A stretch of DNA of 64,000 nt from Methanosuratincola petrocarbonis. GTDB taxonomy: Archaea > Thermoproteota > Methanomethylicia > Methanomethylicales > Methanomethylicaceae. A program made the translations under genes and the position numbers. Shown one piece after another: positions 57,640 to 64,000 of this stretch. Numbering within the stretch: position 1 is the stretch's first letter; each line of letters begins with the position of its first letter. The stretch spans positions 310,001 to 374,000 of the forward strand of contig CP130488.1 of assembly GCA_030522375.1 (NCBI GenBank), read 5' to 3'. A model generated the notes under the pieces. The model did not search any database and had not been told where the DNA came from. It worked only from the letters and a program-made list of their open reading frames with translations.

Positions 57640-58566
57640 GTGGTGCAAGTTGTGCATCCTTCCAAGGTAATTCTGCTGGCTTCCGCAGGAATCGTCGTCC
57701 TCTTTGTCTTTGCGTTCTTTGGCACATCAGATGAGAAGGTAATTGTCGCAACGACTACCAGCACTGTCGACACAGGTCTGATGGATTACATCAAGCCATA
57801 TTTTCAAGCTGATTATGGGGTCTCTCTCTCGTGGATATCGCTGGGCACCGGGCAAGCCATAGCAGTCGCGTCAAGGGGTGATGCTGATATACTTCTGATA
57901 CACGATAGGGCAAGGGAAGAGGCGTTTGTCTCATCGGGAAACGGCACACTGAGGGTGACTGTCTTCTATAATGACTTCATTGTCGTCGGTCCAATTGGAG
58001 ACCCGGCGAGCGCCTCCTCGAAGGATGCAAAAGTCTGCATGGGGAGGATAGCAGACGCAGGCAGATCGGGGGCTGCGCTCTTCATTTCCCGAGGTGACGA
58101 ATCCGGGACGCATGCGCTTGAGAAGCGCCTGTGGGCCGCCTCAGGGATTCGGGATTATGAAAACTCGGGGTGGTACAAGTCCGCAGGATCTGGGATGGCT
58201 GCAACTCTGAGGCTTGCCAGCGAGCTCGGCGCTTATACCATCACCGACAGGGGGACCTTTTGCAAGCTCAAGGAATCGATGGGCGAGGCGCTCAAGCTGA
58301 TGGTGGTCTGCGAAGGCGACCCTGCGCTTTTTAACCCATACAGCCTAGTGCTAATTAACTCCTCTCGGTACCCGAACATTAGATACGAATCGGCAATAGC
58401 TTTCCTTCTTTTCATCACAAGCCCTGAAGGGCAGGGGATTATTGGCAACTATACGTTGTCGGGAGAACGGATCTTCTTCCCAATCTATGGAAACACTGAA
58501 TCGCTCGGTCTCCCCCCCGAGGACGAAGCGGTGGCTTTCATTGAGGCCTTGAGGGCACGCAGGTAA
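57640..58566 (+). CDS. tupA: Tungstate ABC transporter, substrate-binding protein
   Basis: A 308-residue anchored binding protein: hydrophobic segment ILLASAGIVVLFVFAFFG, then the TupA signature VIVATTTSTVDTGLMDYI, GTGQAIAVASRGDADILLIHD and ISRGDESGTHALEKRLW near residues 146-162. These are tungstate rather than molybdate family features. Start GTG. First gene of the operon tupA-tupB-tupC. Confidence 0.92.
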   Translation: MVQVVHPSKVILLASAGIVVLFVFAFFGTSDEKVIVATTTSTVDTGLMDYIKPYFQADYGVSLSWISLGTGQAIAVASRGDADILLIHDRAREEAFVSSGNGTLRVTVFYNDFIVVGPIGDPASASSKDAKVCMGRIADAGRSGAALFISRGDESGTHALEKRLWAASGIRDYENSGWYKSAGSGMAATLRLASELGAYTITDRGTFCKLKESMGEALKLMVVCEGDPALFNPYSLVLINSSRYPNIRYESAIAFLLFITSPEGQGIIGNYTLSGERIFFPIYGNTESLGLPPEDEAVAFIEALRARR

Positions 58567-58581
58567 TGTGGGGTCGGCTCG

Positions 58582-59292
58582 ATGGGCGGGATTGAGATCT
58601 TCTTGGACGGGATTTCGAAGGCATTTGGATTGATCCTCTCTTCCGATCCGGAGGTCTTAGGGATCACTGCCCTCTCCCTCAAGGTGTCCATGATCGCTAC
58701 ATTGGTGGGTGCTGCCTTCGGCGTGCCCTTGGGCTTTCTGATCGCCAGCCGGAGTTTCTACGGCAGGTCGTTTCTTGTTGCAGTGATAAATACCTTTATG
58801 GGGGTACCGCCAGTCGTCGTGGGTCTGGTCGTGTACCTCGTCCTATCCTCCTCTGGGCCCCTTGGCTTCCTAAGGATGCTGTACACGCCGCAGGCTATGA
58901 TCCTCGCCCAAACACTGCTGACTTTCCCAGTCGTATGCGGTCTCACCATCTCCTCCATCCTTGGGCTTGATCCGAATCTCAAGGAAACCCTGCACTCGCT
59001 CTCGGCTCCGAAGCTATGGGAGGCAGCAATACTGCTAAGGGAGAGCAGGATTGGGCTCATCACTGCCGTCATAGCCGCATTCGGCGCGGCAATCTCTGAA
59101 GTGGGCGCGATAATGATGGTCGGCGGAAATATCCTAGGATACACGAGGGCCCTTACCACCGCAATAATGCTCTACACAAATACGGGCGAGTTTGCCCTTG
59201 CAATCGCCTTGGGCGTCATCCTGCTGACCCTTTCATTCGGCGTCAACTTGCTGCTTACAGCCCTCCAGATCAAATACAGGAAGAAGAGGTGA
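58582..59292 (+). CDS. tupB: Tungstate ABC transporter, permease
   Basis: A 236-residue permease with about six helices. The EAA-type coupling loop ETLHSLSAPKLWEAAILLRESRIGLITAVIAAFGAAISEVGAIMMVGGNI is intact. Hydrophobic N-terminal portion ALSLKVSMIATLVGAAFGVPLGFLI is typical of binding-protein-dependent permeases. It starts ATG 15 bases after tupA and overlaps the tupC GTG alternative by four bases. Confidence 0.92.
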   Translation: MGGIEIFLDGISKAFGLILSSDPEVLGITALSLKVSMIATLVGAAFGVPLGFLIASRSFYGRSFLVAVINTFMGVPPVVVGLVVYLVLSSSGPLGFLRMLYTPQAMILAQTLLTFPVVCGLTISSILGLDPNLKETLHSLSAPKLWEAAILLRESRIGLITAVIAAFGAAISEVGAIMMVGGNILGYTRALTTAIMLYTNTGEFALAIALGVILLTLSFGVNLLLTALQIKYRKKR

Positions 59293-59300
59293 AATGCTGT

Positions 59301-60023
59301 ATGGCTTTCGTTGCACTCCGTTCAATCCGTAAAAGCTACTCTGACAAGGAGATCCTCAAAGGTGTCTCTTTAGAGATCCAACGTGGCGAACTGATATCGA
59401 TCGTTGGGCCTAGTGGCTCCGGAAAGACCACGCTCCTCCGGCTCATGGACGGGCTCGACTTTCCGGACTCCGGAGAAATATTGATTGACGGGACCAGGCT
59501 TACAAAGGAAACTGCGCCTGTGATAAGGGCAAATGTGGGCATGGTCTTCCAAAACACTGTTCTATTCGACGCTTCAGTCTATGAGAATGTGGCTTATAGC
59601 CTCAAGTTCCGCGGTCTGCCCAATGATCTGATCAGGCAGAAAGTCGAGGCCGCGCTCAACTTGGTTGTTCTCAAGGATCTGGCGAAAAGGAGCGCGTTGA
59701 CCCTCTCCGGGGGCGAGGCGCAGAGGATCGCCCTCGCGCGCGTTCTCGTCTACGATCCTGATCTGATACTTCTCGATGAGCCCACAGCCAACCTCGATCC
59801 TGCTAATGCGCTGATAATTGAGGGCGCGCTCAGGAATGCGAACCTTCAAGGGAAGACAATCGTTCTAGTCACGCATAACATTTTCCAGGCAAGGCGCCTG
59901 GCTAAGAGAGTGGGGCTGCTCCTCGAAGGCGAGATGGTGGAAGTGCAGGAGACCGAGAGTTTCTTCAACACTCCCATGGACCCAAGGACTAGGCGTTTCA
60001 TCGCTGGGGATCTCGTTTACTGA
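59301..60023 (+). CDS. tupC: Tungstate ABC transporter, ATPase
   Basis: About 240 residues. Walker A GPSGSGKTTLLRLMDGL, Q-loop GMVFQN, signature LSGGEAQRIALARVL, Walker B LILLDEPTANLD and switch His VLVTHN are all present. ATG at 59301 is preferred because AAGAGGTG lies 8 bases upstream; a GTG at 59289 overlaps the tupB stop. Its 3' end overlaps the convergent thiamine-binding-type gene by 26 bases. Confidence 0.93.
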   Translation: MAFVALRSIRKSYSDKEILKGVSLEIQRGELISIVGPSGSGKTTLLRLMDGLDFPDSGEILIDGTRLTKETAPVIRANVGMVFQNTVLFDASVYENVAYSLKFRGLPNDLIRQKVEAALNLVVLKDLAKRSALTLSGGEAQRIALARVLVYDPDLILLDEPTANLDPANALIIEGALRNANLQGKTIVLVTHNIFQARRLAKRVGLLLEGEMVEVQETESFFNTPMDPRTRRFIAGDLVY

Positions 60024-60333
60024 GTCTTTTTTCCACTGCTCTGACCTTGTCTTCCATGGTTCTCTTCTTGTCCGCCCTATCGTCAATCCTGATGCTTGTG
60101 AGCACCCTCTCTGCACCTGCTTCCAGAAGTGCTTCATGAGCAGATCTGATCACTTCAAATGCCTGGTCCAGACTTCTTGCCTCAAAGATGGTGCACATTG
60201 GGGTCAACTGATAATTCACCCCTGAATTCTTCACTGCCTCGCACGCCCTTGCGACATATTCGCTGAGGCTTGTCCCTTGCGTACCGACGGGGACGATGCT
60301 GAACTCCACAACCAATGTTCTCTCGGAATTCAT
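59998..60333 (-). CDS. MTH1187/YqgV-family (thiamine-binding type) protein
   Basis: About 111 residues from MNSERTLVVEFSIVPVGTQG. Family features are SLSEYVARACEAVKNSGVNYQLTPMCTIFEA and the end RVLTSIRIDDRADKKRTMEDKVRAVEKRL. Known members bind thiamine-like or hydroxymethylpyrimidine ligands. The ATG at 60333 has TTGAGGTGATT upstream, a strong ribosome site. Cytoplasmic, tetrameric in relatives. Confidence 0.88.
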   Translation of the reverse strand: MNSERTLVVEFSIVPVGTQGTSLSEYVARACEAVKNSGVNYQLTPMCTIFEARSLDQAFEVIRSAHEALLEAGAERVLTSIRIDDRADKKRTMEDKVRAVEKRLSKRDPQR

Positions 60334-60434
60334 GTTAATCACCTCAACGGGTTGATGCATTTATTATATCCCATGCAGCCTCGAAAAAGATATCGCCCAA
60401 GACAGCCAGATCATGTTGAGGGCTCCGTCTTTCT

Positions 60435-61189
60435 ATGTTAAAAATCGGAACATGTGGATGGGGTCTTAGGGGAGGGAGGGGCGCCTACTTCAGGGAATTC
60501 AATGTGGTCGAACTTCAGAGCACATTCTACAGGCCCGTTCCCTCGAAGACCTTGGATAGGTATAGGCAGGAAGCGCCGTCAGGATTTGAGTATGCGGTCA
60601 AGGCCTGGCAGGCAATAACACACCCTGTCTCGAGCCCAACTTGGAAGAAGGTTGGCAAAATGCCCGAATTGGGGGATCCCCGTGGCTTGGGCCACCTGCG
60701 GCCAACGCCGGAGAACTTCAGGGCATGGGATCTCATTCTGGACGAATGCCGTATACTCGGCAGCCGTTTCCTGGTCATACAGACGCCACCGAGCTTCAGA
60801 TGCAACGAGGAGACCAGGTCTGACATGATTGAGTTCCTTTCAAAAGTCGAAAGGTCCTCACTGACGCTGGGATGGGAACCCAGGGGGATTGGAACAGTAG
60901 ACCCGATGAGATTGGCAGAATCTGCGAGCGCCTCTCCCTTGTCCACGTCGTCGACCCATTAAGGAGGCTCCCTGCCTTGGAGTCAGAGGTGGTCTATTTC
61001 AGGCTACACGGGTTGGGTGGTGACGAGACTAACTACAAATACAGATACACCGGTGCTGATCTCTCCAGACTTGCCTCGATCATTTCTACCTATGCCGAAT
61101 CAAAAAAGGTCTACGCTATGTTCAACAATATTAGCATGGGCGAGGATGCCCTGAAGTTCAAAATCCTAATGGAATCATTGAAAAGCTAG
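60435..61189 (+). pseudogene. DUF72 protein with a frameshift at a G5 run
   Basis: The first frame gives MLKIGTCGWGLRGGRGAYF, NVVELQSTFYRPVPSKTLDRYRQEAP and FRAWDLILDEC, the start of the TIM-barrel DUF72 (YecE-like) family. After GWEPRG at the G run 60883-60887 the sequence continues in another frame as DWNSRPDEIGRICERLSLVHVVDP, YFRLHGLGGDETNYKYRYT and YAMFNNISMGEDAL, the known C-terminal end. Adding one G restores a roughly 250-residue protein, so either the assembly lost a base or the gene is broken. Confidence 0.8.
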
Positions 61190-61279
61190 TCGGCTGACTG
61201 GGACGCCCGTCTGTGGGGGAATATTGCTCGGGTTTATTGTCGGATGCCTACGAAAAAAGGGATCATATAGATTGGGCTA

Positions 61280-61888
61280 TCAATCGATCGGGATCGACTC
61301 GCCTTTAGGTCTCTTGCTCTCCCTCTTTTTGGCGAGGACCACCTCGAGTATTCCATTCTTGTAATTCGACTTTGAATTGCTTGGATCGACCTCGACCGGC
61401 AACTCTAGCTCTTTGTAGTAGCTACGCTCCTTGCCGGATACATCTATTGTTACAGTCTTTTCAGTGGCGTAGAGCTTTATGTCCTCTTTCTCAACCCCGG
61501 GCAGCTCTGCCACAACCCTCACATCGTTCTCGCCCTCGATTATGTCAACAAGGGGCTCTCTCTCTTCCTTCAGACTGAACGCAGGCTCCCATGGTGCTCT
61601 CCCTGATGGTTTCATATTCCCAAACTCAGTGATCACCGGCTTCTTGTCTGGTCCAAATGTGACTGAAAAGCCATAGACGAATGGGCCCATCTCCTTGATC
61701 ACGCCGCCTTCCGGAAGCCGCCTCTCCCTGACGAGCTTCTCGGGGACCCTGCCCTCGAATTCCCTGAACATCCTCTCCATCTGCGCTTCCATCTCCCTTA
61801 CCCACTCGTCCAGGTCTCTGAACCTCGCAGGGAAGTCGCTGCTGAAGAACGGCAGGAACCTCTTCCTGTACCATTCATCCCATGACAT
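61280..61888 (-). CDS. Small heat shock protein (Hsp20/alpha-crystallin)
   Basis: A 202-residue Hsp20. The C-terminal alpha-crystallin domain has EREPLVDIIEGENDVRVVAELPGVEKEDIKLYATEKTVTIDVSG and the beta8-9 end NGILEVVLAKKRE. A long N-terminal region (1-100) has a Glu-rich coiled stretch and the conserved archaeal FVYGFSVTFGPDKKPVITEFGNMKP block. It ends RPKGESIPID, with an IxI-like SIPI motif. ATP-independent holdase for denatured proteins. Divergent from the iron-sulfur gene. Confidence 0.93.
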   Translation of the reverse strand: MSWDEWYRKRFLPFFSSDFPARFRDLDEWVREMEAQMERMFREFEGRVPEKLVRERRLPEGGVIKEMGPFVYGFSVTFGPDKKPVITEFGNMKPSGRAPWEPAFSLKEEREPLVDIIEGENDVRVVAELPGVEKEDIKLYATEKTVTIDVSGKERSYYKELELPVEVDPSNSKSNYKNGILEVVLAKKRESKRPKGESIPID

Positions 61889-61943
61889 TCCTGCAACTCA
61901 CCCCAAATCAGATCTTGATCTGGTAAATTTCAATATTTTGATT

Positions 61944-62741
61944 ATGGCGTTTGCACCCATCGCCAGAAGCCAAAAAAGGCTGAATGTGATCCTTAATGTG
62001 GTGGCGTTTTTGGAGAGAAGCGAGCTCACCAAAAGAATCACCCAGGCTGCGTTGGAGGCTGGCGCCTCTATAGTGGGGGTTGCTGACCTGAAGCAGGTCG
62101 AGGGCCTCCCGTCGTGCGATGGGTTGAGGCTAGACGCCTTCAGATCTGCGATCTCATATGCCGTGCCACTCCCAGGGCGGGCTTTCGAGATGATTACCGA
62201 GTCCGACCCTGGCAGGCTTTATGCATGGGCTTACAAGACTGCAAACCAGTTGCTGGACATCATTGGGATGCGGGTTGCGTCGACCATCTCCTCCCTTGGA
62301 GGTGAGTCGCTGGCAATACCATCCAGCATGAGAGTTGATCTGGTCAACGAGCTGGGGCACGTCTCCCACAAGGCCTTCGCTCTTGCAGCGGGGTTGGGGT
62401 GGATAGGGCGGAACAACCTCCTTGTGACGCCGGATTTTGGGCCTAGGGTGCGCCTCGGTACAGTGCTCACCGATCTCGAGCTTGATGCTGGAAGTCCCAT
62501 AGACAACAGGTGCGGCGACTGCCGGTTATGCATTCTCTCATGCCCTTCCAAGGCTTTTACTTACCGTGAATTCAAGACGAGGCCTGTGACCCGGGAGGAA
62601 ATCTTCGACCCGAAGAAGTGCTCCGCCAGGCTGAACTCTATGAAAGAGCTCCTGTCTAAGAAGCCTGGGATCGGAGATTTCGCCGTGACCGTGTGCGGCA
62701 TGTGCATCAAGGTGTGTCCATATGGGAAGAAACCCCACTAA
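61944..62741 (+). CDS. QueG-like iron-sulfur (epoxyqueuosine reductase-like) protein
   Basis: About 265 residues. Two 4Fe-4S sites are seen: CGDCRLCILSCPSKAF near residues 190-205 and CGMCIKVCPYGKK near the end. The N-terminal half carries SAISYAVPLPGRAF and LGHVSHKAFALAAGLGWIGRNNLLVTPDFGPRVRLGTVLTD, the B12-binding QueG-type region. The family reduces epoxyqueuosine or acts in related corrinoid reductions. In archaea, which use archaeosine, the true substrate is uncertain. Start ATG at 61944; a TTG about 70 bases on (after GGTGGCG) is also possible. Confidence 0.85.
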   Translation: MAFAPIARSQKRLNVILNVVAFLERSELTKRITQAALEAGASIVGVADLKQVEGLPSCDGLRLDAFRSAISYAVPLPGRAFEMITESDPGRLYAWAYKTANQLLDIIGMRVASTISSLGGESLAIPSSMRVDLVNELGHVSHKAFALAAGLGWIGRNNLLVTPDFGPRVRLGTVLTDLELDAGSPIDNRCGDCRLCILSCPSKAFTYREFKTRPVTREEIFDPKKCSARLNSMKELLSKKPGIGDFAVTVCGMCIKVCPYGKKPH

Positions 62742-62810
62742 CTTTTAATACTCTTTTTTGAGTAGATACTCTTAAATTCTAGAAGCCTTTATCCCACAGG
62801 TGTGGTCTTC

Positions 62811-63440
62811 ATGAGCAGGTTTGAGTCTAGGGCATACAAGGTTTCCGTCGTGTCTCTCATGGTGGCGCTAGTTGCGGTATTTGAACTGATAAACCGAGCG
62901 TTGCCCTTAAGGGTACCTTGGGGCATGTCGATCGACTTTGTTGCGCTTCCAGTCATACTTGCATTTTTCATATTGGGCACAAGGTATTCGGTGCTCACTG
63001 CAATCGGCATGTATCTGGTACTCACGGTCTTCGGCTTTGCTAACTTCGTGGGTGCGACAATGAAGTTCTTTTCAACTATCGCGATGATCGCTGTGCTGGG
63101 TCTCTTTGCCAACAGATGGGCAAAAGGCGACGGCCCAAAGATCTTCCCATTGCCGATCCTCTTGGTTGCCTCTGTAGCCGCCATAGCATTCCGTTGCTTG
63201 GTCGCAGCGACCCTAAATTACTACTGGGCGATCCCGTTCTTCATGTCTATGCCGATAGAGGACGTAATAAACACCATGTTCTTCGGGTCGATTTGGGGCT
63301 TCATAGGTTTTGTCTCTGTAATGAATGCTACTCAGGGATTGATTGATCTGGTGCTGGGGTGGTTCATAACATTCTCGACCGGATTCTCTAGGCGCGGGCG
63401 AGTATTGAGTTCTACTTCAAAGGTCTCCTCCGACCAATGA
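62811..63440 (+). CDS. ECF transporter S component (vitamin-binding subunit)
   Basis: About 209 residues with six helices. The N-terminal VSVVSLMVALVAVFELINRALPLRVPWGMSIDFVALPVILAFFILGTRYSVLTAIG matches RibU/ThiT-type S components, which bind a vitamin and pass it with the EcfT-EcfA module (not in the window). GGTGTGG precedes the ATG by 8 bases. Ligand not determinable. It ends over the convergent DUF2111 gene by 29 bases. Confidence 0.83.
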   Translation: MSRFESRAYKVSVVSLMVALVAVFELINRALPLRVPWGMSIDFVALPVILAFFILGTRYSVLTAIGMYLVLTVFGFANFVGATMKFFSTIAMIAVLGLFANRWAKGDGPKIFPLPILLVASVAAIAFRCLVAATLNYYWAIPFFMSMPIEDVINTMFFGSIWGFIGFVSVMNATQGLIDLVLGWFITFSTGFSRRGRVLSSTSKVSSDQ

Positions 63441-63765
63441 TGTTGATCTCGCTATAGACCCCAAAGGTGACGTCGACCACTCCAATGGCAGCGACAGTCT
63501 CGCCTTCCTCCTTAAGGGGGACTACCACGACTGGCAGCCCCTTATAGACCCCAGTTGCAGGCACCTTCCTTACCGTTTCTCCCTTCTCCAACACCTCTTC
63601 GAGGACGGGTCCGGTATAGTCGCGGTCGATTACCTTGCCGTTCTCGATCCTGATCCCTTTCCTCTCCTTTGACCTGGCGGTCACAGGCATCCCATTGGTC
63701 AGCTCATGCACCGCCAGTCCTAAAATCTCAAGATCCTCTGGGCTTGCGTTCCTTGTGATCTTCAA
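63412..63765 (-). CDS. DUF2111 protein
   Basis: A 117-residue protein with EDLEILGLAVHELTNGMPVTARSKERKGIRIENGKVIDRDYTGPVLEEVLEKGETVRKVPATGVYKGLPVVVVPL...AIGVVDVTFGVYSEI. This sequence is what I know as the DUF2111 family, seen mainly in methanogens. Function unknown, possibly a small-molecule-binding (GAF-like) domain. It is a weak hint about the lineage. Confidence 0.8.
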   Translation of the reverse strand: MKITRNASPEDLEILGLAVHELTNGMPVTARSKERKGIRIENGKVIDRDYTGPVLEEVLEKGETVRKVPATGVYKGLPVVVVPLKEEGETVAAIGVVDVTFGVYSEINIIGRRRPLK

Positions 63766-63960
63766 AATCCAATAGCCCCAATGAAAGACTAGTCGTTGCT
63801 GTTGATATACTTTTTTTATGATATTAAAGCCATTTTTCGCCCCCTCTATGCCCGCTCAGAACAATTCGCTCCTTGCCTGTCCACCGTAGGGGGGCTCCTC
63901 TGGTTATGCAAAAGCAATTATACTGCCCAAAAAATAGCATTTTTACCACGGTGGCTTTTA
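63766..63960. other. Intergenic stretch before the HAD gene
   Basis: About 195 bases, AT-rich at the left and with a GC-rich middle (ccaccgtaggggggctcctc). CCACCGT near 63881 and ACGGTGG near 63948 form a 7-base inverted repeat about 60 bases apart. I see no gene or RNA I can name. Confidence 0.3.
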
Positions 63961-64000
63961 GTGATATCGGCAGTCCTCTTCGATCTGGATGGCACCCTAG
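63961..64000 (+). CDS. HAD-superfamily hydrolase, 5' end only
   Basis: GTG start, then ISAVLFDLDGTL, the first HAD motif (DxDGT) with nucleophile Asp, at the end of the window. This is typical of phosphoglycolate phosphatase-like enzymes. The rest lies outside. Confidence 0.75.
   Translation, partial: MISAVLFDLDGTL

Overview
This is a 64 kb stretch of an archaeal chromosome. The informational genes are archaeal: both subunits of topoisomerase VI, transcription factor B, aIF1, a PriS-type primase, deoxyhypusine synthase and archaeal TrpRS. The metabolism is archaeal too: PurP, AMP phosphorylase with type III RuBisCO, inositol-1-phosphate synthase, tRNA-dependent cysteine synthesis and FeoAB. 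Promoters show TATA boxes about 25-30 bases before short leaders, with many GTG and TTG starts and GGTG/GAGG ribosome sites. The core is moderately GC-rich with AT-rich promoters. The gene set fits a TACK-type or methanogen-related lineage, but no 16S or ribosomal protein cluster is present, so I do not name a phylum. Two reading-frame breaks at homopolymers (A8 and G5) may be assembly errors, as in a metagenome assembly.

Layout. 1-3.9 kb, mostly minus strand: a toprim protein, a candidate 260-nt structured RNA, a nucleoside phosphorylase and two tandem PurP paralogues. 4.1-10.9 kb, plus strand: rhomboid protease, iron alcohol dehydrogenase, PRPP synthetase, then the complete AMP-to-3-phosphoglycerate route (ribose-1,5-bisphosphate isomerase, RuBisCO, AMP phosphorylase). 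11-14.4 kb: topoisomerase VI B and A and an LpdD-like protein that meets UbiX tail to tail. 15-18.4 kb: a Lrp-type RAM domain, CcdA plus thioredoxin, TrpRS and a PHP phosphoesterase. 18.4-19.9 kb: tRNA-Cys, a 61-residue protein and SepCysS packed in one orientation. 20-27.7 kb: a ThiF-family E1, a Cys-rich protein, adenosine-specific kinase, UspA, a sodium:solute symporter with a tiny partner, MscS and MarC.

27.9-30.7 kb is an AT-richer, decayed integrated element. It is bounded by a 20-bp direct repeat of the tRNA-Gln 3' end and holds a broken integrase, a MITE-like inverted repeat and one intact hydrolase. 30.7-37.6 kb: TFB, aIF1, a solute-binding protein, and an iron locus in which a DtxR-type regulator lies behind a perfect 26-bp palindrome and precedes FeoA and FeoB. 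37.7-47.2 kb is rich in unusual membrane and fusion proteins: a membrane-anchored degenerate LAGLIDADG protein beside a JAMM protease, a second symporter with a tiny partner, a membrane-embedded double-AAA ATPase, a NosL-like protein, and a Cas2-like fold fused to a conserved archaeal domain. 47.3-56.5 kb: an isoprenoid synthase, a tandem 53-bp repeat, a frame-broken transporter, a ParA/coiled-coil pair, Ino1, an OB-fold protein and the primase/DHS/metallo-hydrolase cluster. 56.5-60.3 kb: a ModE-type regulator divergent from tupABC with a recognisable ModE box. 60.4-64 kb: DUF72, Hsp20, a QueG-like iron-sulfur protein, an ECF S component, DUF2111 and the start of a HAD hydrolase.

The strongest leads are the tRNA-Cys/small protein/SepCysS locus, the unidentified structured RNA, the decayed tRNA-Gln element, the Cas2-like fusion, the membrane AAA ATPase and the membrane LAGLIDADG/JAMM pair. 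No CRISPR array or rRNA is visible.
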